Below are positions 27,370-35,789 of a DNA stretch of 64,000 nucleotides, piece by piece (positions within the stretch are counted from its first letter, which is position 1; every line of letters begins with the position of its first letter). The position numbers and the translations under genes were made by a program. Below the pieces are notes generated by a model that had not been told where the DNA came from, did no database searches, and worked only from the letters and a program-made list of their open reading frames with translations. This stretch comes from Fodinibius roseus. GTDB taxonomy: Bacteria > Bacteroidota > Rhodothermia > Balneolales > Balneolaceae. The stretch is from NCBI RefSeq assembly GCF_900129315.1, contig NZ_FQUS01000013.1, forward strand, positions 84,693 through 148,692, written 5' to 3'.

Positions 27370-27508
27370 GAAGCTTTGAAAAACCGGGAATTTTAGTCAA
27401 TATCAAAGCCTGACCGTATTCAAAAACACCCGATATAAGGCACGTATGAAGATGTTGAATGCGCAAAAATACAGGGATTGGCAAAAAAACGGTTTTGCAA
27501 AGCCTTCT
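27370..27508 (+). repeat. Interspersed palindromic repeat, copy C
   Basis: About 139 bases from GAAGCTTTGAAAAACC to GGTTTTGCAAAGCCTTC, beginning four bases after a stop codon. The inner arms are more diverged than in copies A and D. A separate perfect stem, CTGACGGC/GCCGTCAG, lies nearby at 27540-27562. Confidence 0.7.
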
Positions 27509-27588
27509 AACCACATATACCAGCTGAATTGCAGCCCCTCCTGACGGCGGTTCATGCCGTCAGATGAGTGGTTTATACTGCACTTATT

Positions 27589-28182
27589 ATGTTACGACTG
27601 TTTATCCTTCCCGTCATGACCCTGCTGATGGCCGTTACGTTACCGGAGATTCCCAACGTGCCGGTACCGGGCGACGTGCCCCCTTATCCCGAGCATCTGA
27701 CCGGCACTTTTACCGGCGGTTTCGGTGAACAAACCTGCCGGAGCTGTCATTTTGATTACGATCTAAATCCCGATGCAGGCCGGCTTGCTGTCTCGGGGAT
27801 GCCGGAACGTATTACGGGGGGAGAAACACTCGAAATCCTGATCCGACTGGAACGGGAACAGCTGGGACGCGGCGGCTTTCAGCTTTCGGCGCGATATGCG
27901 GACGGAAAACAGGCGGGAAGCTTCGAAGTCGGGGATAATGACCGCACGATGTTCAGCAATGCCACATCCGAATCGGTGGAATATATTCAGCACTCTCCCG
28001 GCGGAAGTGAACCGCTCGGGGAACACGAAACAAGCTGGACCATAACCTGGCGGGCCCCGCAGTCGCTGGCCGGTCCGGTCACCTTTCATATTGCAGCCAA
28101 TGCTGCGAATGGGGATCAGTCGGAATTCGGCGACTTTATCTATACCGAAGAGATCACAGCGGCTATCGCACCAGATCGGTAA
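27589..28182 (+). CDS. Choice-of-anchor V domain protein with CxxCH site
   Basis: A 197-residue secreted protein (signal to about residue 20; ATG at 27589 preferred over an upstream in-frame ATG). TCRSCHFDYDLNPDAGRLAVSGMPERI is the characteristic start of choice-of-anchor V/reelin-like domains, where Cys-x2-Cys-His could bind heme. The rest is a beta-sandwich. Members are common in marine Bacteroidota and Balneolota; function unknown. It is not clearly in an operon. Confidence 0.75.
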   Translation: MLRLFILPVMTLLMAVTLPEIPNVPVPGDVPPYPEHLTGTFTGGFGEQTCRSCHFDYDLNPDAGRLAVSGMPERITGGETLEILIRLEREQLGRGGFQLSARYADGKQAGSFEVGDNDRTMFSNATSESVEYIQHSPGGSEPLGEHETSWTITWRAPQSLAGPVTFHIAANAANGDQSEFGDFIYTEEITAAIAPDR

Positions 28183-28492
28183 CCATAACGCTGACGGCAG
28201 CCAGCGAAATGACACTTCGTTTTTTTTGAAGCGGTGTAGTTTCTAATGGCGTTCGATTCCCCGGTGAGCCAAAAATATCAGCTTTTATTCTCAACCAAAG
28301 CGGCGGCTGTTTTCGTTTAAACGCAAGTAATCGCACACTTTATTGGCATTATTCCTCTAAATGTTGTTTTATTACATTTCATCTGACAACACATACGTTG
28401 CACATGTTGTCCCTTACTCCTTAAATCGGGATGGAACATAAGGGACCCAAGTTTTTTTAGACTCAACGTAATAACCAAATGACTCTGATCTT
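28183..28492. other. Intergenic region before doxX-like gene
   Basis: No gene seen. AT-rich, with a T8 run after a short stem (CGAA/TTCG) near 28210 that may end the previous transcript and a CCCTTA/TAAGGG inverted repeat near 28410-28445 upstream of the doxX-like start. Confidence 0.4.
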
Positions 28493-28909
28493 ATGTTAAA
28501 ACGATTAAATTCTTCTACCCTAAGTGAGTTCGTTGATGCCAAAACCTCCGCTATGATCCTGCGGGTCCTGGTGGCCTTTTTTATGATCTATGGCCATGGC
28601 TTCGGCAAAGTCATGAATGTATTGGGGGGCAATCTTCAATTTTTAGATCCGATTGGTATCGGCCCGGAAGCCTCCCTTATCCTTGCTGCTTTTGCGGAAG
28701 GGATCTGTGCCTTTCTGATACTCATAGGATTCTGGACGCGCCTGGCTTCCCTGATCCTGGTCATCAATATGGGTGTCGCAATCTTTTTCCACCATATACC
28801 CTCGGGTGATGCTTTCGGGGCCTTCGAGACGGCTGTGCTTTACCTGGTGGCATTTTTCGTAATCTTCTTGCTGGGACCCGGCAAATTCGCTATGGACAAA
28901 GGCCGGTAA
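28493..28909 (+). CDS. DoxX family membrane protein
   Basis: A 138-residue, four-helix DoxX-type protein. Typical motifs: ILRVLVAFFMIYGHGFGKV, LILAAFAEGICAFLILIGFWTRLASLILVINM, and ETAVLYLVAFFVIFLLGPGKFAMD. DoxX proteins are linked to thiol redox or quinol oxidation but lack one settled role. The protein is complete, unlike the DoxX-like fragment at 23.4 kb. Repeat copy D and a terminator follow. Confidence 0.9.
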   Translation: MLKRLNSSTLSEFVDAKTSAMILRVLVAFFMIYGHGFGKVMNVLGGNLQFLDPIGIGPEASLILAAFAEGICAFLILIGFWTRLASLILVINMGVAIFFHHIPSGDAFGAFETAVLYLVAFFVIFLLGPGKFAMDKGR

Positions 28910-28932
28910 CAGTAACAAGTCTAACATTATTT

Positions 28933-29064
28933 AGAGAAGGTTTTGAAAACCAGGGGGATTTGTTCAATACCAAAGCCTGGGCGATTTTAATACTGTAGTA
29001 TAAAGCTTTTTGAAATCGCGAAAATGTCACATTTGGATAAAACAACGGTTTTGCAGAGGCCTCT
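28933..29064 (+). repeat. Interspersed palindromic repeat, copy D
   Basis: About 132 bases from GAGAAGGTTTTGAAAACC to GGTTTTGCAGAGGCCTC with inner arms GGGCGATTTTAAT and GAAATCGCG. TTA borders both ends, which could be a three-base target duplication. The best preserved copy structurally. Confidence 0.75.
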
Positions 29065-29077
29065 TAGATATAATACA

Positions 29078-29115
29078 ACCCTCAGGGTTTATGGCATCCT
29101 GAGGGTCTTTCTTTT
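29078..29115 (+). terminator. Terminator after doxX and repeat D
   Basis: ACCCTCAGG pairs with CCTGAGGGT over an 11-base loop, followed by CTTTCTTTT. It could also act on convergent transcripts. Confidence 0.75.
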
Positions 29116-29170
29116 AAACCGACTCTATTGCGCTGCCCCCTTTTCTTTCACTATGGTCGCCATGCCCAAA

Positions 29171-29959
29171 CTATTCGCTATGAGCAATAAGCTCCCAGAG
29201 TTCTACCTTAACCATATCACGGGTTTCATAAATCGTAGCAAAAAGCTCAGGGATATTGGCATTGGTCCCTATCGCCTGGTTGATGACCTCGTTGGTAAAG
29301 CCGTATTCAATATGCTCTAAGCGATCATAAAAATTACCGGTGGCAAAATTGTAGCCATATTCTATTCCACCGGGGATAATAAGAGAATAAACTTCCCAGC
29401 CCGACATGATATTCTTCTCAATGCGCGCTTCGTGGATCGGTTTTGCCACTTCCTCCTCAAGCATCAGGTAATCGGGATTTTTATCAGGCGCTACATCCAT
29501 ATAATCCATCGACATATACTTGGCAGGATGGTTTTTAGTCGAATCGATAAACGCATTTTCCACTTTCCAGAGCTCCGTTTTTATGATCGAATCGTGAACG
29601 GCACTTATTTCGGAACCGAATGCAGAAGGAATATAGGGAGATGAGGAAACCGTGGAAAAAACCTCTTCAAAAGCGGCCAGGTCGGTAGCGGTAACAATAC
29701 TGACAAAATTATAGTCGGTCTTCTCACCGCCGGGATACGATACGTGATAAAGCTGCCAGTTTTTCAGGGCGTCGTCTTCGACCAACTGCTGGTAAACGGC
29801 CCTCAGTTCATGTGTAACCTGGTCGGTAAATGTAAAAAACTGATCGGGACCAACATGGATATAGTCCATTTTCTTATACTCGTTCGGAGCGGGTTGAGCA
29901 AAAACGGTTCCGGTTACTATTAGGATGAGCAGGACGGGAAAAAAGGTGAACTTCTTCAT
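29171..29959 (-). CDS. Secreted protein with two similar halves
   Basis: A 262-residue secreted protein (signal MKKFTFFPVLLILIVTGTVFA). Two half-repeats begin KMDYIHVGPDQ and SMDYMDVAPDK and each contains a W-x-(L/V)-Y segment followed by PGG (WQLYHVSYPGGEKTDYNF; WEVYSLIIPGGIEYGYNF). This internal duplication suggests two ferredoxin-like (Dabb/NIPSNAP-like) subdomains. I do not recognise a named family. Convergent with the DoxX gene. Confidence 0.75.
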   Translation of the reverse strand: MKKFTFFPVLLILIVTGTVFAQPAPNEYKKMDYIHVGPDQFFTFTDQVTHELRAVYQQLVEDDALKNWQLYHVSYPGGEKTDYNFVSIVTATDLAAFEEVFSTVSSSPYIPSAFGSEISAVHDSIIKTELWKVENAFIDSTKNHPAKYMSMDYMDVAPDKNPDYLMLEEEVAKPIHEARIEKNIMSGWEVYSLIIPGGIEYGYNFATGNFYDRLEHIEYGFTNEVINQAIGTNANIPELFATIYETRDMVKVELWELIAHSE

Positions 29960-30167
29960 AGGCATCCTCCGGTATCTAATGACAATGTAATAGTAAGTAA
30001 CACATTTTTTCCGAAAAAAACACCTGAAATTATGATTAGTTTGTAATTATGGAGGAGGAGCGGATTTATTAACTCGCCCGGAATGCTGGGCATCAGTTTT
30101 TTTACGGAGTGGAAAAATGCGGAACTGAAGTCCACGGCTGTAAGAGCTGTAACTCTATCAGTCGGAT

Positions 30168-31574
30168 TTATGACGATCCAATCCCTTTTCGGACCATTGT
30201 TCCCCACTCTTTCTTGCCTTTGAAAAAATCAATGATCCCCTGGAGCCGCCACCAGGCATGAAGCTGACGATAGCCAAGATTTTCCAGCAGTGCATACCCG
30301 GCCAGAATAAGGGTGTCACGGGGACGCTCGTAGCGCCGGGAGGTAAGTTCTTCCAGAAAAACAGCGCTCACTGAAAGCACCATTCCCCAAACAAGGGCTA
30401 CGGCCAAAAAAAGAAGGGCGAAATAACCGTTAATGACCCCCATCCACCAGGAAATGCCAACCAGAAAATATCCCGCGAATTCAATGACCGGGGAGATCAT
30501 CTCCACAAACACAAAAAAAGGCATTGCAAAAAGCCCGATACGTCCATAACGAGGATTTAATAGCATTCGCTTATAACGGTATAAGGAATCGGTAAGGCCG
30601 CGATGCCAGCGGTTGCGTTGTCGTGCAAGAGAAGCCCGGTCTTCCGGCACTTCGGTCCAGCATACCGGCTCCGAAATAAAACGTATCCGGTAAGGAATTT
30701 TTTGGCGGCGGTAATGCTCGTGAAGCCGCATCACCAGTTCCATATCTTCACCGACGGTATCACGCAGATAGCCGCCCGCTTTAATGACAGCCTTACGATC
30801 GAAGAGGCCGAAGGCACCGGAGATAATGAGCAGCGAATCAAGGTAGTCCAGGCCGATACGCCCGAAAAGAAAAGCCCGCAGGTATTCCACCGACTGAATT
30901 CTACCTAAAAACGAATCGGGGATGCCTGCCTTATCCACCAATCGATTCTTAAACGTACAGCCGTTAGCCACGCGTACAACCCCGCCTACGGCAATCGTGG
31001 TATCGTCTTCCATAAAAACACGCAGCATTTTGGTAAGAGCATCCGGCTCCAGAATCGAATCAGCATCTACAGCACAAAACAGCTCTTTCTTTGCAATATT
31101 AATGCCGGCATTAAGGGCATCGGCCTTGCCCCCGTTTTTTTTATCTATCACGACTAATTTGGGGTATCGATCGGAAGTGTAAATATCTTTAATGGGTTGA
31201 TGGTCTGTAAATTTAGGCCAGTGACGTTGCTGAGACTTTAGCTGGTAATAATCAATCAGCTTTTGCAAGGTTTGATCCGTACTGCCATCATTGACAACCA
31301 CCACCTCGTAGTTGGTATACTTAAGGTTGAGCAGGGAATTAATAGAACTTATAATCGACTCCTCCTCGTTAAAGGCCGGGGCGATGATGCTTATCGGCTT
31401 GTAGAGATTGGTGCTGTATACTCCCTTGAGCTTAAAAATACGATCAATATTTCTGTACCGGCGGATATGAAAAAAAGATACGACCAGTAACATAAAATAG
31501 ATCCCATTGACGATGATAAAATATAAGATCACCAATTCATTAATACCATAAAGTATGTTAGATAATGTTGACAT
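30168..31574 (-). CDS. GT2 family polysaccharide synthase
   Basis: A 468-residue inner-membrane glycosyltransferase of the PgaC/BcsA-like GT2 type. One N-terminal helix (residues 12-35) precedes the catalytic domain with VVVVNDGSTDQT, AVDADSILEPDAL (DxD-type metal site), GEDMELVMRLHEH and QRNRWHRG (processive-synthase motif), then three or four C-terminal helices. It should polymerise an activated sugar and extrude it across the membrane. Start chosen at MSTLSNILYG, which overlaps the upstream HEAT gene by 17 bases. Last gene of the 30-38 kb cluster. Confidence 0.92.
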   Translation of the reverse strand: MSTLSNILYGINELVILYFIIVNGIYFMLLVVSFFHIRRYRNIDRIFKLKGVYSTNLYKPISIIAPAFNEEESIISSINSLLNLKYTNYEVVVVNDGSTDQTLQKLIDYYQLKSQQRHWPKFTDHQPIKDIYTSDRYPKLVVIDKKNGGKADALNAGINIAKKELFCAVDADSILEPDALTKMLRVFMEDDTTIAVGGVVRVANGCTFKNRLVDKAGIPDSFLGRIQSVEYLRAFLFGRIGLDYLDSLLIISGAFGLFDRKAVIKAGGYLRDTVGEDMELVMRLHEHYRRQKIPYRIRFISEPVCWTEVPEDRASLARQRNRWHRGLTDSLYRYKRMLLNPRYGRIGLFAMPFFVFVEMISPVIEFAGYFLVGISWWMGVINGYFALLFLAVALVWGMVLSVSAVFLEELTSRRYERPRDTLILAGYALLENLGYRQLHAWWRLQGIIDFFKGKKEWGTMVRKGIGSS

Positions 31575-32670
31575 GGGTATCACCAATTTTTTTAATTTCC
31601 TGCCATTCCTGCTGGTACTTCTCAGGGATGTGGGTTTCCGGCTGCGGAAGGTTGGAGTATTGCAACAAGGCCTTCTGTGCCACAATACGGACTTCCAGGT
31701 CATCATCCCCACATAGTGCCAGTAGCATGTCGTCCAGATCGGGTGTATGATGCTGATAGATCCATCGGGCTGTTTCCAACCGAACCATCTGGTAGTCTGA
31801 CTCCCACAAACGCTGGCGGAAAAGCTCTTCCTTTACTTCTGGAGCAGGTAACTGGTTTAATACGCTCAGCAGCGTAGCCCGGAGCTGACCAAGCTCATCA
31901 TGCGGCAGGGGGGAACAGAACAGCTCAAAAAGGGGTTCTGTAAGCTGATAAAAATTCAGATCGTTAAACATACGGGTAGCGGCCGAAGCGTTTTTAACAG
32001 GAATTTCAGAAGAAGAGACCTGCTCCATAAGAAATTCGGCCGCCTGGTCTTTATCCGGATGCAGCTCACAATACTTGTAGATAATATCATTGACTGCCAT
32101 AGAAGCATTTTGGGGAGAGTGTAGAAACGAGGTTAGCGCGTAATCGCGTATTTCCTGTTTTGAACTATTAATCAGGGCCAGGGTTGCAGCATACACGATA
32201 ACCGGGCGATTGTGACTTTGAAGATCATAAAGTTTCTTAATAACCTCGGAATCCGTTTCTTTTTTTTTCTCAGAATACATACAGGCTTCAGCGATATCCA
32301 TCACCGCATTTGATTTTATTTTTTTGAGGAAATGCTCCCGAAAAGCGGAGAGATTCAACAGTTTTTTTAGCTTCTCCCGCTCTTTTCCTCTCAGGCTGTC
32401 AATCATGTCGTCGATATTCTCAAAGGCAACCACGATGTCGTAATGATTTCGCAGAGCGTCACTGAAATCGAGCTCACTTATCCCCCCATCAAGGTAGCGG
32501 TATATCAGAGGCAAAATGTATTCTTCCGAGTCAGCTTTCTTTTCTTTGCGGTAGTTCAGGAGCCATCTGTGGAAGTACGTGTAGATAATCAACACTGTAA
32601 ATTGCAGGAGCAGGAAAATAAGCACGATTCCGGTGAACTGAATGGCCAATGTGTCGTAAGTAAAACTCAT
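31558..32670 (-). CDS. Membrane-anchored HEAT-repeat protein
   Basis: A 370-residue protein with one N-terminal transmembrane helix (residues 12-32) and then helical repeats. HEAT-like units are visible (PVIVYAATLALINSSKQEIR, MVRLETARWIYQHHTPDLDD and DLEVRIVAQKALLQY). The repeats face the cytoplasm if topology follows the positive-inside rule. It is placed between a lone receiver and the GT2 synthase with overlaps or two-base gaps, so it may connect the receiver to the synthase as an adaptor. This role is inferred. Confidence 0.75.
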   Translation of the reverse strand: MSFTYDTLAIQFTGIVLIFLLLQFTVLIIYTYFHRWLLNYRKEKKADSEEYILPLIYRYLDGGISELDFSDALRNHYDIVVAFENIDDMIDSLRGKEREKLKKLLNLSAFREHFLKKIKSNAVMDIAEACMYSEKKKETDSEVIKKLYDLQSHNRPVIVYAATLALINSSKQEIRDYALTSFLHSPQNASMAVNDIIYKYCELHPDKDQAAEFLMEQVSSSEIPVKNASAATRMFNDLNFYQLTEPLFELFCSPLPHDELGQLRATLLSVLNQLPAPEVKEELFRQRLWESDYQMVRLETARWIYQHHTPDLDDMLLALCGDDDLEVRIVAQKALLQYSNLPQPETHIPEKYQQEWQEIKKIGDTHVNII

Positions 32671-32672
32671 GC

Positions 32673-33050
32673 TTAGGATCGAAGAACTGTGAGAGCCCGT
32701 TCTATACGTATGAGTAAATTATCGAAGTCAAACGGTTTGTGCAGATAGTCATAAATTCCAAGCTTGAAGAGTGCTTTGATCTCCTCGCTTTCTTCTTTTC
32801 CGGAAAGTACGATAATACGCCTCGGATCCAGTAATTGCTGTTCATTGATACGCTCAGCCACTTCGCGTCCATCCAGTCCGGGCATCATCATGTCCATAAT
32901 AACGAGATCGGGATCGAGTATATCAACAGTTTCCAGCCCTTCTATACCATTGTCCTCATGATGCACATCATACCCTTTCTTCTCCAGCTTAAATTTCACA
33001 TACCGGGCGATGTTCTCATCATCTTCTATCAGTAATATGGTTTCTTTCAT
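32673..33050 (-). CDS. Single-domain response regulator
   Basis: A 125-residue CheY-like receiver with no output domain. The acidic pocket is IEDDENI, phosphoacceptor Asp in LVIMDMMMPGLDG, Thr/Ser equivalent in IIVLSGKEE, and Lys in YDYLHKPF. It probably accepts phosphate from a hybrid kinase encoded upstream and binds a partner, such as the HEAT protein encoded two bases downstream. Confidence 0.93.
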   Translation of the reverse strand: MKETILLIEDDENIARYVKFKLEKKGYDVHHEDNGIEGLETVDILDPDLVIMDMMMPGLDGREVAERINEQQLLDPRRIIVLSGKEESEEIKALFKLGIYDYLHKPFDFDNLLIRIERALTVLRS

Positions 33051-33071
33051 AAGCGTATATTATTGTGCGGG

Positions 33072-34316
33072 TTAAAATCGATATGAGACAGACCCTTTGA
33101 AGCTAAACCGCTTTCGGGTGGTAAGGCTTGGTAAGTCAGACATGTCGTATCGAGCACGGCCGCCCACCAAAATGTGCTCCAACAGGGGGTATTGCCCGTC
33201 GATTCCCACCGACCAGGAATCAAGTGTCTGTATATCCTGTGAAAATTGGATTTCCGTGGGAGCCGATCCATATCCGCCCGTAACACTTATATAGGCAGTG
33301 GCCGAACCGAAATAACGCCGCATAAGCAGGTTTATCGACTTGGAGTTTCCGCCCTGCGAGGGGACATAATTACTGCGCAGGGTTACAAGATAACTGCCCT
33401 CGTATTTAGCCAGAGATGCGGTATAAATATCGGTTTGCGAGGTGCTAAAATCCAGGTAGCGCATACCCGCAGAAAGCTCAAACGAAGCGGGCAGTGCCTT
33501 ATACAGCGAAAAACCAAATCGATACCGGGGATAAATAGAGGACTCAGAATAACCTCCGCTCACATAGGCATACAGCCCATTGGCGATGGACGGATAAGCA
33601 TCAATATTAAACTGTGCGCCATTCGAACCAAACCGGCGGGCATACTGCACGCGCCCGATAACCGGTCCGACAGGGGTCTGCCGGCTGAGAGCAAACTCCC
33701 CGAATTCCCAGGGATCAAAAGTATCCGTGAAATAATCGTACCGGTAGGATATGGAGACCCGGTACTTCATCTGCTTACGTTTTACCGACTTCAATTCATC
33801 CCGTGCTTTTTTACTGGGATTCCGTGCCAGGATATCCCTATAGACATCTTCAGAACGGCCGTATTCTTCCATGTCGTACAATACAGCGGCTTTTTGAAGT
33901 AATATCTCTTCATCTTCGGGATGATAATCCAGGGCTTCATTGACGTTTTGAAGCGCAACCTGCAAATTATCCGACCACTTTTCCACATCAATCAACGCCA
34001 GCAGAGCCCTCCGGTTGCCGGGATCCTCCTGTAACACATACCTCAGCTCTTCTCTGGCCTTCTCGTACGCCCCTTCCCAGCTATACAGGCGGGCCACAAA
34101 GATCCGTATGCCGTGATAATCGGGACTTCGATCCAGAGCTTCAAAGGCATAAGTACGGGCTTTATCGTAATCCGCCTCCTCAAAAGCTGCATTTCGGGCC
34201 TGTTCATAGAGTTCCTCAACCGAAAGTCTGTCCACTTGACTTTGCGCAAAAATCACACCCTGCCCGGTCAGTAGGAATCCAAGAAGAAATAGTATGAATT
34301 GTTTCATTTTATTCAT
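33072..34316 (-). CDS. TPR-YaiO outer-membrane protein
   Basis: A 414-residue exported protein (signal ending VIFAQ). Residues 30-175 contain tetratricopeptide repeats (ALDRSPDYHGIRIFVARLYSW, NEALDYHPEDEEILLQKAAVLYDMEEYGRSEDVY). Residues 185-414 are alternating beta strands ending in SVSYRF, a YaiO-type beta-barrel with a C-terminal aromatic. Such TPR-barrel proteins resemble exopolysaccharide export porins (PgaA-like in layout). It is encoded with a GT2 synthase and regulators, so polysaccharide secretion is a reasonable inference. Confidence 0.85.
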   Translation of the reverse strand: MNKMKQFILFLLGFLLTGQGVIFAQSQVDRLSVEELYEQARNAAFEEADYDKARTYAFEALDRSPDYHGIRIFVARLYSWEGAYEKAREELRYVLQEDPGNRRALLALIDVEKWSDNLQVALQNVNEALDYHPEDEEILLQKAAVLYDMEEYGRSEDVYRDILARNPSKKARDELKSVKRKQMKYRVSISYRYDYFTDTFDPWEFGEFALSRQTPVGPVIGRVQYARRFGSNGAQFNIDAYPSIANGLYAYVSGGYSESSIYPRYRFGFSLYKALPASFELSAGMRYLDFSTSQTDIYTASLAKYEGSYLVTLRSNYVPSQGGNSKSINLLMRRYFGSATAYISVTGGYGSAPTEIQFSQDIQTLDSWSVGIDGQYPLLEHILVGGRARYDMSDLPSLTTRKRFSFKGSVSYRF

Positions 34317-34369
34317 CCGTGACCTAATTAGCCAGCAACATAGTAAACTCAGGGGATCTCTCGTTTACG

Positions 34370-34498
34370 GGATAGTGTATTCCTCACAGCGGGGGAGTCT
34401 TCATAATTCAGCCAAATTTTCTGAGGTGACTAAAGGTTACCCGGCCTCGTCCTATCTTTATAAAGCCGGAAGAAGCAAAACCTTGCGTTACCCTATCC
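34370..34498 (-). promoter_or_regulatory. Possible structured leader of YaiO-receiver-HEAT-GT2 genes
   Basis: Read on the minus strand, GGATAG and CTATCC close a domain of about 129 bases containing three stems: GCAA/TTGC, CCGGC/GCCGG and CCTCA/TGAGG. A GTAAAC/GTTTAC stem follows before the start codon. It is the only gene-free part of the cluster (283 bases). ACGCAA and GCCGGGTAACC recall pieces of the c-di-GMP-I riboswitch, but the full core was not found. Confidence 0.3.
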
Positions 34499-34599
34499 AA
34501 TCCGAGCAAAGACAGCGGGTCCACAAACATTATCTGTTTGAAAGCTAATATGGTAATGGTCCTCTGATACATCATACAATTTTGGTCGCGTCCAAACAA

Positions 34600-35724
34600 T
34601 TACTGGGGAATGACAAACTGAAAATCAGTCCCTTGCCCGACTTCACTTTCAACCCGGATCTCACCATTATGGGCTTCTATGAATTCTTTACACAGCAGCA
34701 GGCCCAGTCCGGTTCCGCTTTCCTTGTCTGTGCCGGGCCTTTTGGGACGATCATCGGGATTAAAAATGTGTTCCTGGACCTCTGCAGGCATTCCGACCCC
34801 CTCATCCTGTACGGATAGCCGAATGCGGGAATCGGTACTGGTTACCTCCAATATGACCTTGTCCCCCGCGCTGGAAAATTTAATCGCATTAGCAAGAAGA
34901 TTTCGAATAATCGTAGACAGCATCTGTTTATCGGCCTCCACGGTAATATTCTCGTTATCCAGCTCAAGCTGGATTTCCACCTGTTTTTGTCGGGCCAGCG
35001 TTTGTAATAATTGAACATTCTTGTCTATCTCCTCCGAAAGGGAGAACGTTTCCGGATTCATCTTCAGCTTATCGGTCTGGAGACGGGCCCACGCCAAAAG
35101 GTTTTCGAGAATCGAATTAGCAACGGTAAGGGAATGCGATACTCGTTTTATATTATCTTTGGTTTCCTCATCGACCGGCTGGTCCCGTAACTTGTGATCG
35201 ACCACCTCAGCCAGACCGGAGATACCAAACAAAGCCCCCTTTAAGTCGTGGGCAATAATAGAATACAATTTCTCCCTGGTCTTTGAGAGTTGCTGTAGCT
35301 TTTCCCGCTGTCGTATAATTCGATCTCGCGCATTTTTTAAGCTCAGATGAGTATCAATACGAGCCAACAGCTCCCCGGAATTAAACGGCTTGGTGACGTA
35401 GTCGGCCCCGCCGAGGTTCAGTCCCTTGATAATATCCTCCTCATCGGATCGGGCGGTTAAAAATATGACGGGAATCTCCGCCAGATCTTCATCGGCTTTC
35501 AGCTCCTCGCATACTTCAAATCCCGATTTCTCCGGCATCATAATATCCAGTAAAATTAAATCGGGATCGTGATTTCTCGCCGCTTTCAACACCTGGTTTC
35601 CCTTGGTTGCGGCCACAACCTCATACCCCCGGTTGTCCAATATTTTTCCAAGCAGCTGAATATTCTTGGCAATATCATCAACGATGAGTATTACAAAGTC
35701 TTGTTCCTGCATGTCATCCTGCAT
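34600..35724 (-). CDS. Receiver-histidine kinase
   Basis: A 374-residue soluble protein with an N-terminal receiver (VDDIAKN, Asp in LILLDIMMPEKSG, Lys in DYVTKPF) followed by a short helix and HisKA (IIAHDLKGALFG, phosphorylated His) and HATPase (NLLANAIKFS; DEGVGMP; GTGLGLLLCKEF). A receiver in front of a kinase suggests it is switched by another kinase, most simply the larger hybrid kinase encoded 65 bases upstream. No DNA-binding domain. It is part of the 30-38 kb cluster. Confidence 0.93.
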   Translation of the reverse strand: MQDDMQEQDFVILIVDDIAKNIQLLGKILDNRGYEVVAATKGNQVLKAARNHDPDLILLDIMMPEKSGFEVCEELKADEDLAEIPVIFLTARSDEEDIIKGLNLGGADYVTKPFNSGELLARIDTHLSLKNARDRIIRQREKLQQLSKTREKLYSIIAHDLKGALFGISGLAEVVDHKLRDQPVDEETKDNIKRVSHSLTVANSILENLLAWARLQTDKLKMNPETFSLSEEIDKNVQLLQTLARQKQVEIQLELDNENITVEADKQMLSTIIRNLLANAIKFSSAGDKVILEVTSTDSRIRLSVQDEGVGMPAEVQEHIFNPDDRPKRPGTDKESGTGLGLLLCKEFIEAHNGEIRVESEVGQGTDFQFVIPQ

Positions 35725-35789
35725 AATGTTGTATTATCAATAATTGATCGTTGGTGTTGACTAATTTAACAGAATGCGACGGATCACTC

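Noticed and set aside
34370..34498. c-di-GMP-I or cobalamin riboswitch
   Set aside because: Only short pieces (ACGCAA, GCCGGGTAACC, CCCCGCTGTGA) match; the full conserved cores were not found in order.
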